DNA of 64,000 bases from Thermobispora bispora DSM 43833 (GTDB lineage: Bacteria; Actinomycetota; Actinomycetes; Streptosporangiales; Streptosporangiaceae). The stretch lies in assembly GCF_000092645.1 (NCBI RefSeq), contig NC_014165.1, positions 3,472,001-3,536,000 of the forward strand. Reading direction: 5' to 3'. A program made the position numbers and the translations under genes. The first letter of the stretch is position 1. The number at the start of each line of letters is the position of its first letter. Shown one piece after another: positions 15,640 to 25,075 of this stretch. Below the pieces are notes generated by a model. That model ran no database searches and was not told the origin of the DNA. It saw only the letters and a program-made list of their open reading frames with translations.

Positions 15640-17307
15640 ATGTCGGACACCGTGCGCGCCCGCCACCTCGCCCTCGCCGAGGAGGCGACCGTGGCGGCCC
15701 TGCTGCGCTGCTGCATCCGCGAGATCGCCGGCCCGCGCGGCCGGGTGCGGACCGCCGGGCCGTACCTGACCGCGCGGATCGCCGGCACCCCGGTGCGGAC
15801 CCGGGCCGGCGGCGGGATCGCCCTGCGGTTCACCGGGCCGGCCGAGCTGCTCGAGGGCGGGTCGTGGCGGCGGCTCACCTCGGCCGAGCTCGTCGGCCTG
15901 ATCGAACGGGAGCTCGGCGCGGGCGGCGAGGTGAACGACGAGTTCGGCGCCCAGGTGGCCGCGAGCCGGGACGCCATCGCCGCGCTGCTCGCCGCCCGGG
16001 AGCGGGCCGACCCGCCCGCCGACCCCTGGCTCGCCTCCGAGCAGGCGCTGGTGACCGGCCACCCGTTCCACCCGTCGCCCAAGGCGGGGGTGGCCGCGCC
16101 CGGGTACGCGCCGGAGGCGCACGCGCGGTTCCGGCTGCGGCTGCTCGGGGTCCGCGCCGACCTCGTCGCCGAGGGCGGGGACACCGCCGTGCTCGACCGG
16201 CTCGGGCTCGCGCCGCCCGGGTACGTGCCGCTCCCCGCGCACCCCTGGCAGCTCGAGCTGCTCGCCCCCGACCTCGCCGGGCCGCTCGCCGACGGCCGCC
16301 TCATCGACCTCGGTCACTGCCCGGGCCTGGCCGTCCCCACCTCGTCGGTCCGCACCGTGTACCACCCGGGCACCGGGGTCTGCCTCAAGTTCAGCCTCAA
16401 CGTGCGGATCACCAATTGCGTGCGGAAGAACGCCTGGTACGAGCTGGCCGGCGCGGTGGAGCTCACCAGGCGGCTCCGCCCCGTCTTCGACGAGCTGGCC
16501 GGCCGGCACCCCGGCACCCGGTGGCTGCCCGAGCCGGGCTACCGCTCCGCCGCGCTCGGCACCCGGCTGCTCGAAGGGCTCGGCGTGATCGTGCGCTCCG
16601 CTCCGTGGCAGGTCTGCGGCGCCGGGGTCACCCCGCTCCTCGCCGGCGCCCTCGCCGCCCCGCCGTACGGCCCGGCCGCGTCCGCCGGGGCGCCGCCCGG
16701 GGTGCCGGAGGCGGTGCGCGCCCGCCGGGCCGCCGACCCGGTCACCTGGTGGCGGGCGTACGTGGAGCGGGTCGTCCCGCCCGTGCTCGACGCCTACGCC
16801 GACCACGGGGTCGTGCTCGAGCCCCACCTGCAGAACGTGCTCATCGGCGTCGACGCGGACGCCCTCCCCGCCGAAGTGATCTTCCGCGACCTGGAGGGGA
16901 CCAAGCTCGTCGCCGGCCGCCACGACCTGTCCGGGCTGCCCGCCCGGGTGGCGGCGGCGCTCACCTACGAACCCGAGCGCGGCTGGAACCGGATGGCCTA
17001 CTGCCTGGTGGTCAACCACCTCGCCGAGGTCGCCGCCACCGTGGCCGCCTCCGCCCGCGACGCCCGGCGCCCGGAGCACCGCGAGCGGCTCCTCGGGGAG
17101 CTCTGGGCGGTCGCCGCCGAGGTGGTCGCGCGGCACGCCGGCGGCCGGCCCCCGGTGCGGGAGCTGCTCTCCCGCTGCTCGCTCCCGGCCAAGGCCAACC
17201 TCGGCGTGCGCTGGCGCCGGGCGGCCGACCGGGCCGCCGGATACGTCCCCGTGCCCAACCCGTTCGTGCGCGCCGGCTCGGCCGGCCGGTCAGGAAAGGC
17301 CTGGTGA
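15640..17307 (+). CDS. IucA/IucC-family NIS siderophore synthetase (second copy)
   Basis: A 555-residue second NIS synthetase, clearly diverged from the first. Here the ATP motif is canonical, TGHPFHPSPKAG, followed by VPLPAHPWQLELL, AVPTSSVRTVYHP, LKFSLNVRITNCVRKN, EPHLQNVLIGV and FRDLEGTK. The C-terminal FhuF-like part ends AKANLGVRW. The start is an ATG at 15640, 22 bp after the previous stop. Two synthetases of different subtype suggest two successive condensations on a citrate or related carboxylate core. Confidence 0.9.
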   Translation: MSDTVRARHLALAEEATVAALLRCCIREIAGPRGRVRTAGPYLTARIAGTPVRTRAGGGIALRFTGPAELLEGGSWRRLTSAELVGLIERELGAGGEVNDEFGAQVAASRDAIAALLAARERADPPADPWLASEQALVTGHPFHPSPKAGVAAPGYAPEAHARFRLRLLGVRADLVAEGGDTAVLDRLGLAPPGYVPLPAHPWQLELLAPDLAGPLADGRLIDLGHCPGLAVPTSSVRTVYHPGTGVCLKFSLNVRITNCVRKNAWYELAGAVELTRRLRPVFDELAGRHPGTRWLPEPGYRSAALGTRLLEGLGVIVRSAPWQVCGAGVTPLLAGALAAPPYGPAASAGAPPGVPEAVRARRAADPVTWWRAYVERVVPPVLDAYADHGVVLEPHLQNVLIGVDADALPAEVIFRDLEGTKLVAGRHDLSGLPARVAAALTYEPERGWNRMAYCLVVNHLAEVAATVAASARDARRPEHRERLLGELWAVAAEVVARHAGGRPPVRELLSRCSLPAKANLGVRWRRAADRAAGYVPVPNPFVRAGSAGRSGKAW

Positions 17308-17313
17308 TCGGAG

Positions 17314-18408
17314 ATGGACGTGCCCGCGGGGGTTCGCGCGATCGCCGAGTCGCTCGGCGAGATTCCCGCCTACGTGTACGACCTGGACGGGCTCCGCCGC
17401 CACGCGGCGGCCGTGCGCGACGCGATGACGGGAACCCAGATCCACTACGCGGTGAAGGCGAACCCCGACCCCAAGGTGCTGCGCGCGCTCGCGCCGTACG
17501 TCGATGGCTTCGAGGTGGCGTCCGCCGGCGAGTTCCAGCGGGTCACCGAGGTGGTCCCCGGCATGCCGGTGAGCTTCGGCGGCCCGGGCAAGACCACGGA
17601 CGAGCTCGCGCTCGCCCCCTTGGTCCACCGCTGGCACGTGGAGAGCCCGGCCGAGCTGCGCCGGCTCACCGGCCCGGCCGACATCCTGCTCCGGGTGAAC
17701 CTCGGCGTCCCGGTGGAGGGCGCGGCCCTCACCATGGGCGGCGGGGCGACGCCGTTCGGCATGGACCCGGAGGGCGTGGCCGAGTGCCTGCGGCTGCTCC
17801 CCACGTCCCGGGCCCGGCTGCGGGGCGTGCACGCCCACCTCGCCAGCGGCCTCGACGCCCCCGCCCTCCTCGAGATCGCCCGCGCGGTGCTGGAGTACGG
17901 CCGCGGGCTCGGGGTGGCCGAGTTCAACCTCGGCGGGGGCATGGCCGTGGACTACCGGCGGCCGGGGAACCGGTTCGACTGGGCGGCATACGGGGAGGGC
18001 CTGCGGCGGCTCGCCGCCCCCGGGGAGACGCTCCGCATCGAGCCCGGCCGGGCCCTCACCGCCTACTGCGGCTGGTACCTCACCACGGTCATCGACGTGA
18101 AGCGGGTCCACGGCGAGCGGTTCGCCGTCCTGTCCGGCGGTACCCACCACCTGCGGACCCCGGTCACCAAGGGCCATGATCAGCCGTTCACCGTGATCCA
18201 CCGCGGCGCGGGCGGCCGCCCGGAGCCCGAGCCGGTCACCCTGGTCGGGCGGTTGTGCACCCCCAAGGACGTGTTCGCCCGCCGGGTCCCGGCCTCGCTC
18301 GCGCCCGGGGACGTGGTCGCGTTCGCCATGGCCGGGGCGTACGCGTGGAACATCTCCCACCACGACTTCCTGATGCACCCCAAGCCGGAGTTCCACTACC
18401 TCGGCTGA
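17314..18408 (+). CDS. Type III PLP-dependent decarboxylase (SbnH/LysA-like)
   Basis: A 364-residue alanine-racemase-fold decarboxylase. PLP lysine is in HYAVKANPDP (about residue 49). Other landmarks are FEVASAGEF, HVESPAELRRL, NLGGGM (PLP phosphate loop), EPGRALTA and, near the C-terminus, GRLCTPKDVFARRV (active-site Cys contributed to the partner subunit) and AGAYAWNISHHDF. SbnH of staphyloferrin B biosynthesis, which decarboxylates a citryl-diaminopropionate intermediate, is the closest functional model; an amino-acid decarboxylase supplying a diamine is the alternative. It starts 6 bp after the second NIS gene and ends the operon. Confidence 0.87.
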   Translation: MDVPAGVRAIAESLGEIPAYVYDLDGLRRHAAAVRDAMTGTQIHYAVKANPDPKVLRALAPYVDGFEVASAGEFQRVTEVVPGMPVSFGGPGKTTDELALAPLVHRWHVESPAELRRLTGPADILLRVNLGVPVEGAALTMGGGATPFGMDPEGVAECLRLLPTSRARLRGVHAHLASGLDAPALLEIARAVLEYGRGLGVAEFNLGGGMAVDYRRPGNRFDWAAYGEGLRRLAAPGETLRIEPGRALTAYCGWYLTTVIDVKRVHGERFAVLSGGTHHLRTPVTKGHDQPFTVIHRGAGGRPEPEPVTLVGRLCTPKDVFARRVPASLAPGDVVAFAMAGAYAWNISHHDFLMHPKPEFHYLG

Positions 18409-18435
18409 CCCGGGCCGGCCCCGCGGCGGCCCGGG
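18409..18435. terminator. Hairpin between siderophore operon and adnB
   Basis: A 9-bp perfect stem (CCCGGGCCG / CGGCCCGGG) begins right after the decarboxylase stop. There is no U-tract. It lies between convergent genes and could stop transcription from both sides. Confidence 0.5.
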
Positions 18436-18470
18436 ACGGAGCGGACGTGCCGCGCGGGCGGGCCCCGTGG

Positions 18471-21400
18471 CTACTCGGCGGGGATCCGCTCGATGAGCGC
18501 GGTGAGCCCGGCGGCGTCGAGCAGGTCGACCGGGCGGTGGGTCTCGTTGTACCGCACGTAGTGGAAGGCGGCGGAGACCTTCTCCAGCGGCACGCCGGCG
18601 AGCGCCGACCAGGCGAGCCGGTAGGCGGCGAGCTGGACCGCCGCGGCCTCGGCCTCCTCGCCCTGCGGCCGCCGCCCGGTCCGCCAGTCCACCACCACGT
18701 AGCCGTCCCCTTCGCGGAAGACCGCGTCCATCCGGCCGCGCACCAGCCGGTCGCCGATCACCATCTGGAACGGCACCTCCTGGTCGACGGGCGTACGGCG
18801 GGCCCACTCGCTCCGCTCGAACAGCTCCTGCAGCTCGGCCAGGTCGGCGTCCCCGGACTGCTCGTCGGCCGCCCCCGGGAGGTCGGACTCGTCGAGCAGG
18901 CGCTGCTGGCCCCAGCGGGTCTCCAGCCACCGGTGGAAGGCGGTGCCCCGGCGGGCGTGCGGGGCCGGCTTGCGCGGCAGGGGGCGGCGCACGCTCTGGG
19001 CGAAGGCCACCGGATCCGCGGCGAGCGTCACGAGCGAGGAGACGGTGAGCCGGTCCGGCAGCTCGACGACCTGCCCGGCCCGGTGGTGGTGCTCCGCGCG
19101 CTCCCGCAGGAGCAGCTCGGTGTCGCGCGCCCAGGCGCGCATCCGCTCCCGGTCCTCCGGGGAGAGGTCGCCCACCGGGTCGGCGAACACCGCCCCGGCC
19201 GTGTCCCGCTCCGCCTCCGCAGCGTCTCGCTCCGCCCCGGCCGCGTCCTGCTCCGCGCGGGCCGCCAGGGCCTCCTCCACCAACCGGGCGCCCTCGCGGA
19301 CCGGGTCCGGCACGCCCACCTGCGGCCAGTCGGCCCGGGGCGGGTCGGCGAGCAGCGGGTTCTCCTCCTCGTCCCCGTCCCACCAGCGGGCGACCTCGGC
19401 CCCCTTCGCGCGGATCTCCTCGAGGAACATGGACGGCTCGAGCGGCCGGGAGGAGGTGCCCCAGCGGAAGCCCGACGCGACCAGCAGGTAGTGCGCCCGG
19501 GTCACCGCGACGTAGGCGAGCCGGCGCTCCTCCAGCAGGTCGCGGGTGCGGCAGTCCTCCTCGAACGCGGTGAGCGCGTCCCGCTCAAGGCTCGGCAGCC
19601 GCGGCAGGTCCGTGCGGTCGCCCCGGAGCGGGTAGGGCAGCTTGCGGGGGTTCTCGGTCCACCTGGGGTTCGTCACCGGCGCCGCGGGGAAGAGGCTGCC
19701 CTTGGTCACCCATCCCTTCTGCGTGGTGGCCTGCGACAGCCCAGGCACGATCACGACCGGCCACTCCAGGCCCTTGGCCATGTGCACCGTCATCAGCTTG
19801 ACGGTGTCGGTCTCGCCGACCTGCCCGGCCTCGGCGGTCTTCAGCCCGAACTCCTCGGTCTCCGCCGCCTTCAGGTAGGCGAGGAAGGCGCCGAGCGTCC
19901 CGTCCTCCGACTCCCCGGCGAAGCGGGCGGCGATGTCGAGGAAGGCGTCGAGGTCCGCCCGGGCGGCGAGCGGGTTGCCGCCCTTCGCGGCCACCTCGAT
20001 GTCGAGCCTGAGGCGGCGCTCCACCTCGCCGATCAGCTCGGGCAGCGGGCGCCCGGCGTGGGCGCGGAGCGCGCGCAGCTCCAGGGCGAGCGCGGGCAGC
20101 CGCTCCCGGGCCCGGGGGGAGAACCGGGCCAGCCAGTCGGGCCGGTCGGGCAGCTCGTCGAGCGCGTCGATGAGGTTGCCCTGCTCCTCGGCGAGCTCGG
20201 CGACCGCGTTCTCCAGCGGGTCGCCCTCGCGCCGCCCCTCCCGCAGCTCCTTGGTGAGCTCCCGGGCGAGGTCGCCGAGGGTCTTCAGGTCGGCCGGGCC
20301 GATCCGCCAGCGCGGCCCGGCGAGCAGCCGGAGCAGCGCGTCCCCCGCCGTGGGGTCGTAGAGGGCGCGCAGCGTGGCGACGATGTCCGCCACCTCGGGC
20401 ACCATGAGCAGGCCGCCGAGGCCCACCACCTCGACCGGGATCCCCCGGTCCTCCAGCGCCCGGCGCAGCGCGGCGAACTGCGACCGCTTGCGGACCAGGA
20501 TCGCGATGTCCTTCGGCGAGACCGCGGGCCGGTCCGGGTCCCGCTCGCCCTCCGGCCACGGCAGCCCGTCCGGGGCGCCTTCACGCGGTACGGCCACGCC
20601 GAGCGAGGACCCCGCCGCGGCCGCGCCCTCCCCCCGGAGCAGCCCGTCCACCAGGCCGGCGATCCACTCCGCCTCCTCCTCGGCGGTCCGGTGGAAGGCG
20701 CAGACCACCCGGCCGCGGCCGCGCCGGTTGGGGCCGGGCGTGAGCACGGGGACCTCCCGGGCCTCCGCGCGCAGCGGCTCCTGGATCCTCGCGGCGACGC
20801 CGAGCACGCGCTCCCCGTTGCGGAAGCTGACCGACAGGCACTTGACCGGCGCCGGCTCGCCCGTGCGCGTGGGGAAGTGCCCCGGGAACCGCAGCAGGTT
20901 GCCGGCCGAGGCGCCGCGCCATCCGTAGATCGACTGGCAGGGGTCGCCCACCGCGGTCACCGGGTGGCCGCCGCCGTAGAGCGCGCGGAGCAGCTCGAGC
21001 TGGGCGTGGCTGGTGTCCTGGTACTCGTCGAGCAGCACCACGGCGTACCGCCCCCGCTCCACCGCCCCCACCTCGGGGTGCCGGAGCGCGATCCGGGCGG
21101 CGAGCGCCACCTGGTCGCCGTGGTCGAGGAGCCCGCGCTCGCGCTTGAGCCGCTGGTAGGCCTCGACCAGCGGGAGGAGCTGCTCGCGCACCTCCTGCCG
21201 CTCGATCACCTTGCGCTGAGCGGCGATCGGCTTGCCGGGCAGCTCGGCGAACCGGTCGCGCAGCCAGCGGCCGAACCCGCGGACGTCGTCCGGTTCGCAG
21301 AGGTGCTCGGCGAGCTCCCCGGCGAGCTCGAGCACGGCGGCGGTGACGCTCGGCGGGGTGAGGTCGACCTTGTCCATGGGCCCGTCGTACTGCCCGACCA

Positions 21401-21857
21401 CCTGGGCGGCGAGCTGCCAGGCGACCGCCGGGGTGGCGAGCCGCATGGCCGGCTCAAGCCCGTCGCGGAGCGCGTGGTCGGTGAAGAGCCGGGCCGCGTA
21501 GGCGTGGTAGGTGGAGACCGCCGGCTCGTGATCGAGCAGCTCCGGCGGGATCAGCCCCGAGGCGGCGAGCTGGCCGAGCCGCTTGCGGACCCGCTCGGCG
21601 AGCTCGGCCGCGGCCTTGTTGGTGAAGGTGAGCCCCAGCACCTGGTCGGGCCGGACGAACCCGTTGGCGACCAGCCAGACGACCCGCCCGGCCATGGTCT
21701 CGCTCTTGCCCGACCCGGCGCCGGCCACCACGACCATGGGCTCGAGCGGCGCCGCGATCACCTCCGCCTGCTCCGGGGTGGGGGCGGGGATGCCCAGCTT
21801 CGCGGCGATCTCCTCCGGGCTGAGGATCGGCTTCTGCGGGGCCCGCACGGTCAGCAC
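18471..21857 (-). CDS. adnB: AdnB subunit of the AdnAB helicase-nuclease
   Basis: A 1128-residue UvrD-like motor fused to a RecB-type nuclease. Walker A is GAGSGKS at 45-52, then LTFTNKAAAELAERV, VLLDEYQDTSHAQLELL, VGDPCQSIYGWRGA, TVHMAKGLEWPVVIV and LAYVAVTRAHYLLVA. The C-terminal nuclease region has GTAFHRWLE, RGRMDAVFREGDGYVVVDWRTG. AdnAB resects double-strand DNA ends in mycobacterial recombination. The nuclease motif reads DWR instead of the usual DxK, so nuclease activity may be reduced. An Ala/Glu/Arg repeat (AERDAAEAERDTAG) sits near 19200-19260. The GTG at 21857 overlaps the adnA stop (GTGCTGA). Confidence 0.9.
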   Translation of the reverse strand: MLTVRAPQKPILSPEEIAAKLGIPAPTPEQAEVIAAPLEPMVVVAGAGSGKSETMAGRVVWLVANGFVRPDQVLGLTFTNKAAAELAERVRKRLGQLAASGLIPPELLDHEPAVSTYHAYAARLFTDHALRDGLEPAMRLATPAVAWQLAAQVVGQYDGPMDKVDLTPPSVTAAVLELAGELAEHLCEPDDVRGFGRWLRDRFAELPGKPIAAQRKVIERQEVREQLLPLVEAYQRLKRERGLLDHGDQVALAARIALRHPEVGAVERGRYAVVLLDEYQDTSHAQLELLRALYGGGHPVTAVGDPCQSIYGWRGASAGNLLRFPGHFPTRTGEPAPVKCLSVSFRNGERVLGVAARIQEPLRAEAREVPVLTPGPNRRGRGRVVCAFHRTAEEEAEWIAGLVDGLLRGEGAAAAGSSLGVAVPREGAPDGLPWPEGERDPDRPAVSPKDIAILVRKRSQFAALRRALEDRGIPVEVVGLGGLLMVPEVADIVATLRALYDPTAGDALLRLLAGPRWRIGPADLKTLGDLARELTKELREGRREGDPLENAVAELAEEQGNLIDALDELPDRPDWLARFSPRARERLPALALELRALRAHAGRPLPELIGEVERRLRLDIEVAAKGGNPLAARADLDAFLDIAARFAGESEDGTLGAFLAYLKAAETEEFGLKTAEAGQVGETDTVKLMTVHMAKGLEWPVVIVPGLSQATTQKGWVTKGSLFPAAPVTNPRWTENPRKLPYPLRGDRTDLPRLPSLERDALTAFEEDCRTRDLLEERRLAYVAVTRAHYLLVASGFRWGTSSRPLEPSMFLEEIRAKGAEVARWWDGDEEENPLLADPPRADWPQVGVPDPVREGARLVEEALAARAEQDAAGAERDAAEAERDTAGAVFADPVGDLSPEDRERMRAWARDTELLLRERAEHHHRAGQVVELPDRLTVSSLVTLAADPVAFAQSVRRPLPRKPAPHARRGTAFHRWLETRWGQQRLLDESDLPGAADEQSGDADLAELQELFERSEWARRTPVDQEVPFQMVIGDRLVRGRMDAVFREGDGYVVVDWRTGRRPQGEEAEAAAVQLAAYRLAWSALAGVPLEKVSAAFHYVRYNETHRPVDLLDAAGLTALIERIPAE

Positions 21858-24800
21858 ACCTGTCTTCCTTGGTCGTTGATCGGGCAGACGATCTTCGCCG
21901 CGCAGGTGCGGCACCCGTCGTTGGCGGTGGCGGTGAACACGCTCCCCGCCATCCCCCGGGCCACCGTGGTGACCAGCCGCTCGGCCCAGCCCGGGTCCGG
22001 GTCGTCGGCGAGCGCCCGCTGGGTCTGCTCCACGGCGCCCCGCTCGGCCGCCTTCCCCACGTGCAGCAGGGACGCGCCCCCGGGGGAGCGGGCGAGACCG
22101 TGCCGCTCGAACGCGCCGAGCAGGGCGGCGAGCTGGTAGACCCCGAGCTGGGGGTGCCGGTCGATCTCGTCGTTCTTGGGCTTGCCGCTGCCGGTCTTGA
22201 TGTCGACGATCACCGGCCGGCCCTGCCGGTCCCGCTCCAGCCGGTCCACCCGCCCGGTGATCAGCACGCCGGGCCCGACCCGGGCGGTGAACGGCTCCTC
22301 CACCGCGACGAGCTCGCGCACCCGCTCGCGCTGCCACCGGGCGAACCGCTCGATCATCCCGACCGCGGCCTCGCGCTGCTTGCGGTTGAACCACGCGCCG
22401 CCGAAGTCGAACCGGTCCCACACGTCGTCGAGCCGCCGCACCAGGTCGGTCTCGTCGCCGCCCTCGGCGGCGAGCGCGGCGATCGCGTGCACCACCACGC
22501 CCACGTGCTGGTTGGGACCCCCGTTGCCGGTGCCCACCGCGGTCTCGAGCAGCCACCGCAGGGCGCACTCGGTGAACCGCTCCACGGCCGACGGGGAGAC
22601 CCGTACGGCACCGTCCGGCCAGGTGAGCGGCCGGTCGTCGGAGAGCTCGGTGAGCGCGTACCACTCGCCCGGGGCGGCCCCCGGCACGCCGGCCCGGGCC
22701 AGCCGGGCGAGGTGGGCGGCGGCCGCGCGGCGCACCGGCTCGGGGCGCTTGGGGTCGCACACCGCGGCCCGCAGGTCGGCGACGAGGGCCGGGAGGCTGA
22801 GCCAGCGCATCCGGTCGTCGACGGCGGCCGGCTCCGCCCCGGCGGGCAGCAGCTCGGTGAGGAAGCGCGACGGGCGCTCCTCGGTGTCCGCGCCGCCCAC
22901 CGCGGTCACCACCAGCCGCCGCCGCGCCCGGGTCACCGCGACGTAGAACAGCCGCCGTTCCTCGTCGAGCAGCCGGGAGGTGAGGGCCGCGGCGGCCGCC
23001 CGGTCGCCCTCCGGCATCGACCGGTCGGTGAGCTCGACGAGCTCGTCGACGCCGAGGAGCGACCCGCGGAGCCGCAGGTCGGGCCAGATCCCCTCCTGCA
23101 CGCCGGCCACCACGACCACGTCCCACTCCAGGCCCTTGGCGCGGTGGGCGGTGAGGATGCGCACCGCGTCGCCCTCGGGGGCGGCCTCGGCGAGCGTGTC
23201 TCCGGCGATCTCCCGGTGGAGCAGATCGTCGAGGAACACCTCCACGCCCGCCTTCGGCAGCCGGTCGGTGAAGCGCGCGGCGTGGTCGAACAGCGCGACC
23301 ACCCCGTCGAGGTCGCGGTCGGCCTGGGCCCCGCGGGTCCCGCCGGCGAGGCTCTCGGCGGTCCACCGCTCGGCGAGGCCGCTCGCCTGCCAGATGTCCC
23401 AGAGCACGTCCTCGGCGGGGCGGTGCCGCCGCACCCCCTCGCGGGCGATGGCGAGCAGGCGGGCGACCCGCTCGGCCGGCGCCGCAATGTGCGGCTCGAC
23501 CCCGGAGAGCTCGCGCGGGTCGCGTAACGCGGCGATGAGCAGCTCGTCGGAGGAGCGCGGGGTGAACGGCAGGGTGGCCTGGCCGTCGGCCTCGGCCGCG
23601 GCCGCGGCGGCCTCCTGCTCGGCGGCGCGCAGCGCGCGGCGCAACCGGCGCACCCCGATCACGTCCGTGCCGCCGAGCGGCCCGGTGAGCAGCTCCTCGG
23701 CCGTGCCGATGTCGAGCGCGGCCGGGTTGACCGCCACCCGCAGCAGGGTGATCAACGGGCGCGCCCCGGGCTCCTGGACGAGGGGCAGCTCGTCACCGGC
23801 GACGGCGACCGGTACCCCGGCGGCGCTGAGCGCGCGCCGCAGCAGCGGCACCTGGCGTACGGCGGTGCGCACCAGGACGGCCATCCGGCGCCACGGCACC
23901 CCGTCGATCAGGTGGGCCCGGCGCAGCACGTCGGCCACCACGGCCGCCTCCTGGCTCGCGCTGCCGGCGATGAGCACCCGCACCTCGCCGGGCTCCAGCC
24001 CGTCCGCGGGGACGAGGTCGCGGTGCCCGCCCGGGTCACCGGCGGGCGCCACCGTGGGGGCGGGCGCGGCGGGCAGCCGCGCCGCCACGCGCCGGGAGGC
24101 CGCGAGCAGCGCCTCCCCGAAGCGGCGGCACTCCCGCAGCGCCACGACCGGGGCCGGGCGGCCGTCCCGGGTCCGGAACCGCTCGGGGAACCGCATGATC
24201 GCCCCGGGGTCGGCGCCGCGGAAGCCGTAGATCGACTGGTCGGGGTCGCCGACGACGATCAGCTCGCGCCCGTCCCCGGCGAGCTGCTGGAGCAGGAGCT
24301 CCTGCGCCGGGTCGGTGTCCTGGTACTCGTCGACGAGCACCGCGTCGTAGGCGTCCCGCTCCCGCCGCCGGGCCGCCTCGTCGCGGAGCAGCCCCGCCGC
24401 GGTGCGGATCAGCTCGGGGTAGTCGATCGTGGGCACCGGGTCGACGTCGAAGCGGTCGTGGTAGCGGTTGAAGAACCGCCCGGCCGCCTCCCAGTCCGGC
24501 CGGCCGCGCTCCCGGCCGAGCCGTACCAGCGCGTCGCCGTCGAGCCCGCGCTCGGCCGCGCGGGAGAGGAAGTCGAGCAGCTCCTGGGCGAACCCGCGGG
24601 TCTTGAGCAGCTCCCGCATCTCGGCCGGCCAGTGCCGGGCGCCGTCCTCCAGCTCACCCTGGAGAAGCCGCCGGATCTCCAGCAGCCGCTCGGGGGCGGT
24701 GAGCAGCCGCGGGGGCGGCTCGCCGCGGAGCACGGCGGCGCGGCGCAGCAGCGCGTACGCGTACCCGTGGAAGGTGAAGGCGAGCGGCGACCTGGTGGTC

Positions 24801-25075
24801 CGCTGCAGCCGGGCCGTGATCCGCTCGCGCAGCTCCTCCGCGGCCTTGCGGCTGAAGGTGAGGACGAGGATCCGTTCCGGGGCGATGCCGCGCCGTTCGA
24901 CCCGGTGGACCACCGCCTCGACGATGGTCGTGGTCTTCCCCGTGCCCGGTCCGGCGAGCACGAGCAGCGGGCCGCCCTCGTGCTCGACCACGGCCCGCTG
25001 ATGGGGGTCGAGCACGGGCGCCGGGCGCCGTGCCACCCCGCCGCGGCGCACCAGGCGGTAGTTCTGACCGGTCAC
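21851..25075 (-). CDS. adnA: AdnA subunit of the AdnAB helicase-nuclease
   Basis: A 1074-residue partner of AdnB. Walker A is GPGTGKT at 42-48, with LTFSRKAAEELRERI, VLVDEYQDTDPAQELL, VGDPDQSIYGFRGAD, LTAHRAKGLEWDVVVV and FYVAVTRARRRLVV. The nuclease domain has the intact motif GRVDRLERDRQGRPVIVDIKTG, and four cysteines (CALRW ... CRTCAAKIVC) that fit an iron-sulfur staple. In mycobacteria the AdnA nuclease cuts the 5' strand. The gene order adnA-adnB with overlapping codons matches Rv3202c-Rv3201c. The GTG start has no clear ribosome-binding site, so the exact start is unsure. Confidence 0.9.
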   Translation of the reverse strand: MTGQNYRLVRRGGVARRPAPVLDPHQRAVVEHEGGPLLVLAGPGTGKTTTIVEAVVHRVERRGIAPERILVLTFSRKAAEELRERITARLQRTTRSPLAFTFHGYAYALLRRAAVLRGEPPPRLLTAPERLLEIRRLLQGELEDGARHWPAEMRELLKTRGFAQELLDFLSRAAERGLDGDALVRLGRERGRPDWEAAGRFFNRYHDRFDVDPVPTIDYPELIRTAAGLLRDEAARRRERDAYDAVLVDEYQDTDPAQELLLQQLAGDGRELIVVGDPDQSIYGFRGADPGAIMRFPERFRTRDGRPAPVVALRECRRFGEALLAASRRVAARLPAAPAPTVAPAGDPGGHRDLVPADGLEPGEVRVLIAGSASQEAAVVADVLRRAHLIDGVPWRRMAVLVRTAVRQVPLLRRALSAAGVPVAVAGDELPLVQEPGARPLITLLRVAVNPAALDIGTAEELLTGPLGGTDVIGVRRLRRALRAAEQEAAAAAAEADGQATLPFTPRSSDELLIAALRDPRELSGVEPHIAAPAERVARLLAIAREGVRRHRPAEDVLWDIWQASGLAERWTAESLAGGTRGAQADRDLDGVVALFDHAARFTDRLPKAGVEVFLDDLLHREIAGDTLAEAAPEGDAVRILTAHRAKGLEWDVVVVAGVQEGIWPDLRLRGSLLGVDELVELTDRSMPEGDRAAAAALTSRLLDEERRLFYVAVTRARRRLVVTAVGGADTEERPSRFLTELLPAGAEPAAVDDRMRWLSLPALVADLRAAVCDPKRPEPVRRAAAAHLARLARAGVPGAAPGEWYALTELSDDRPLTWPDGAVRVSPSAVERFTECALRWLLETAVGTGNGGPNQHVGVVVHAIAALAAEGGDETDLVRRLDDVWDRFDFGGAWFNRKQREAAVGMIERFARWQRERVRELVAVEEPFTARVGPGVLITGRVDRLERDRQGRPVIVDIKTGSGKPKNDEIDRHPQLGVYQLAALLGAFERHGLARSPGGASLLHVGKAAERGAVEQTQRALADDPDPGWAERLVTTVARGMAGSVFTATANDGCRTCAAKIVCPINDQGRQVC

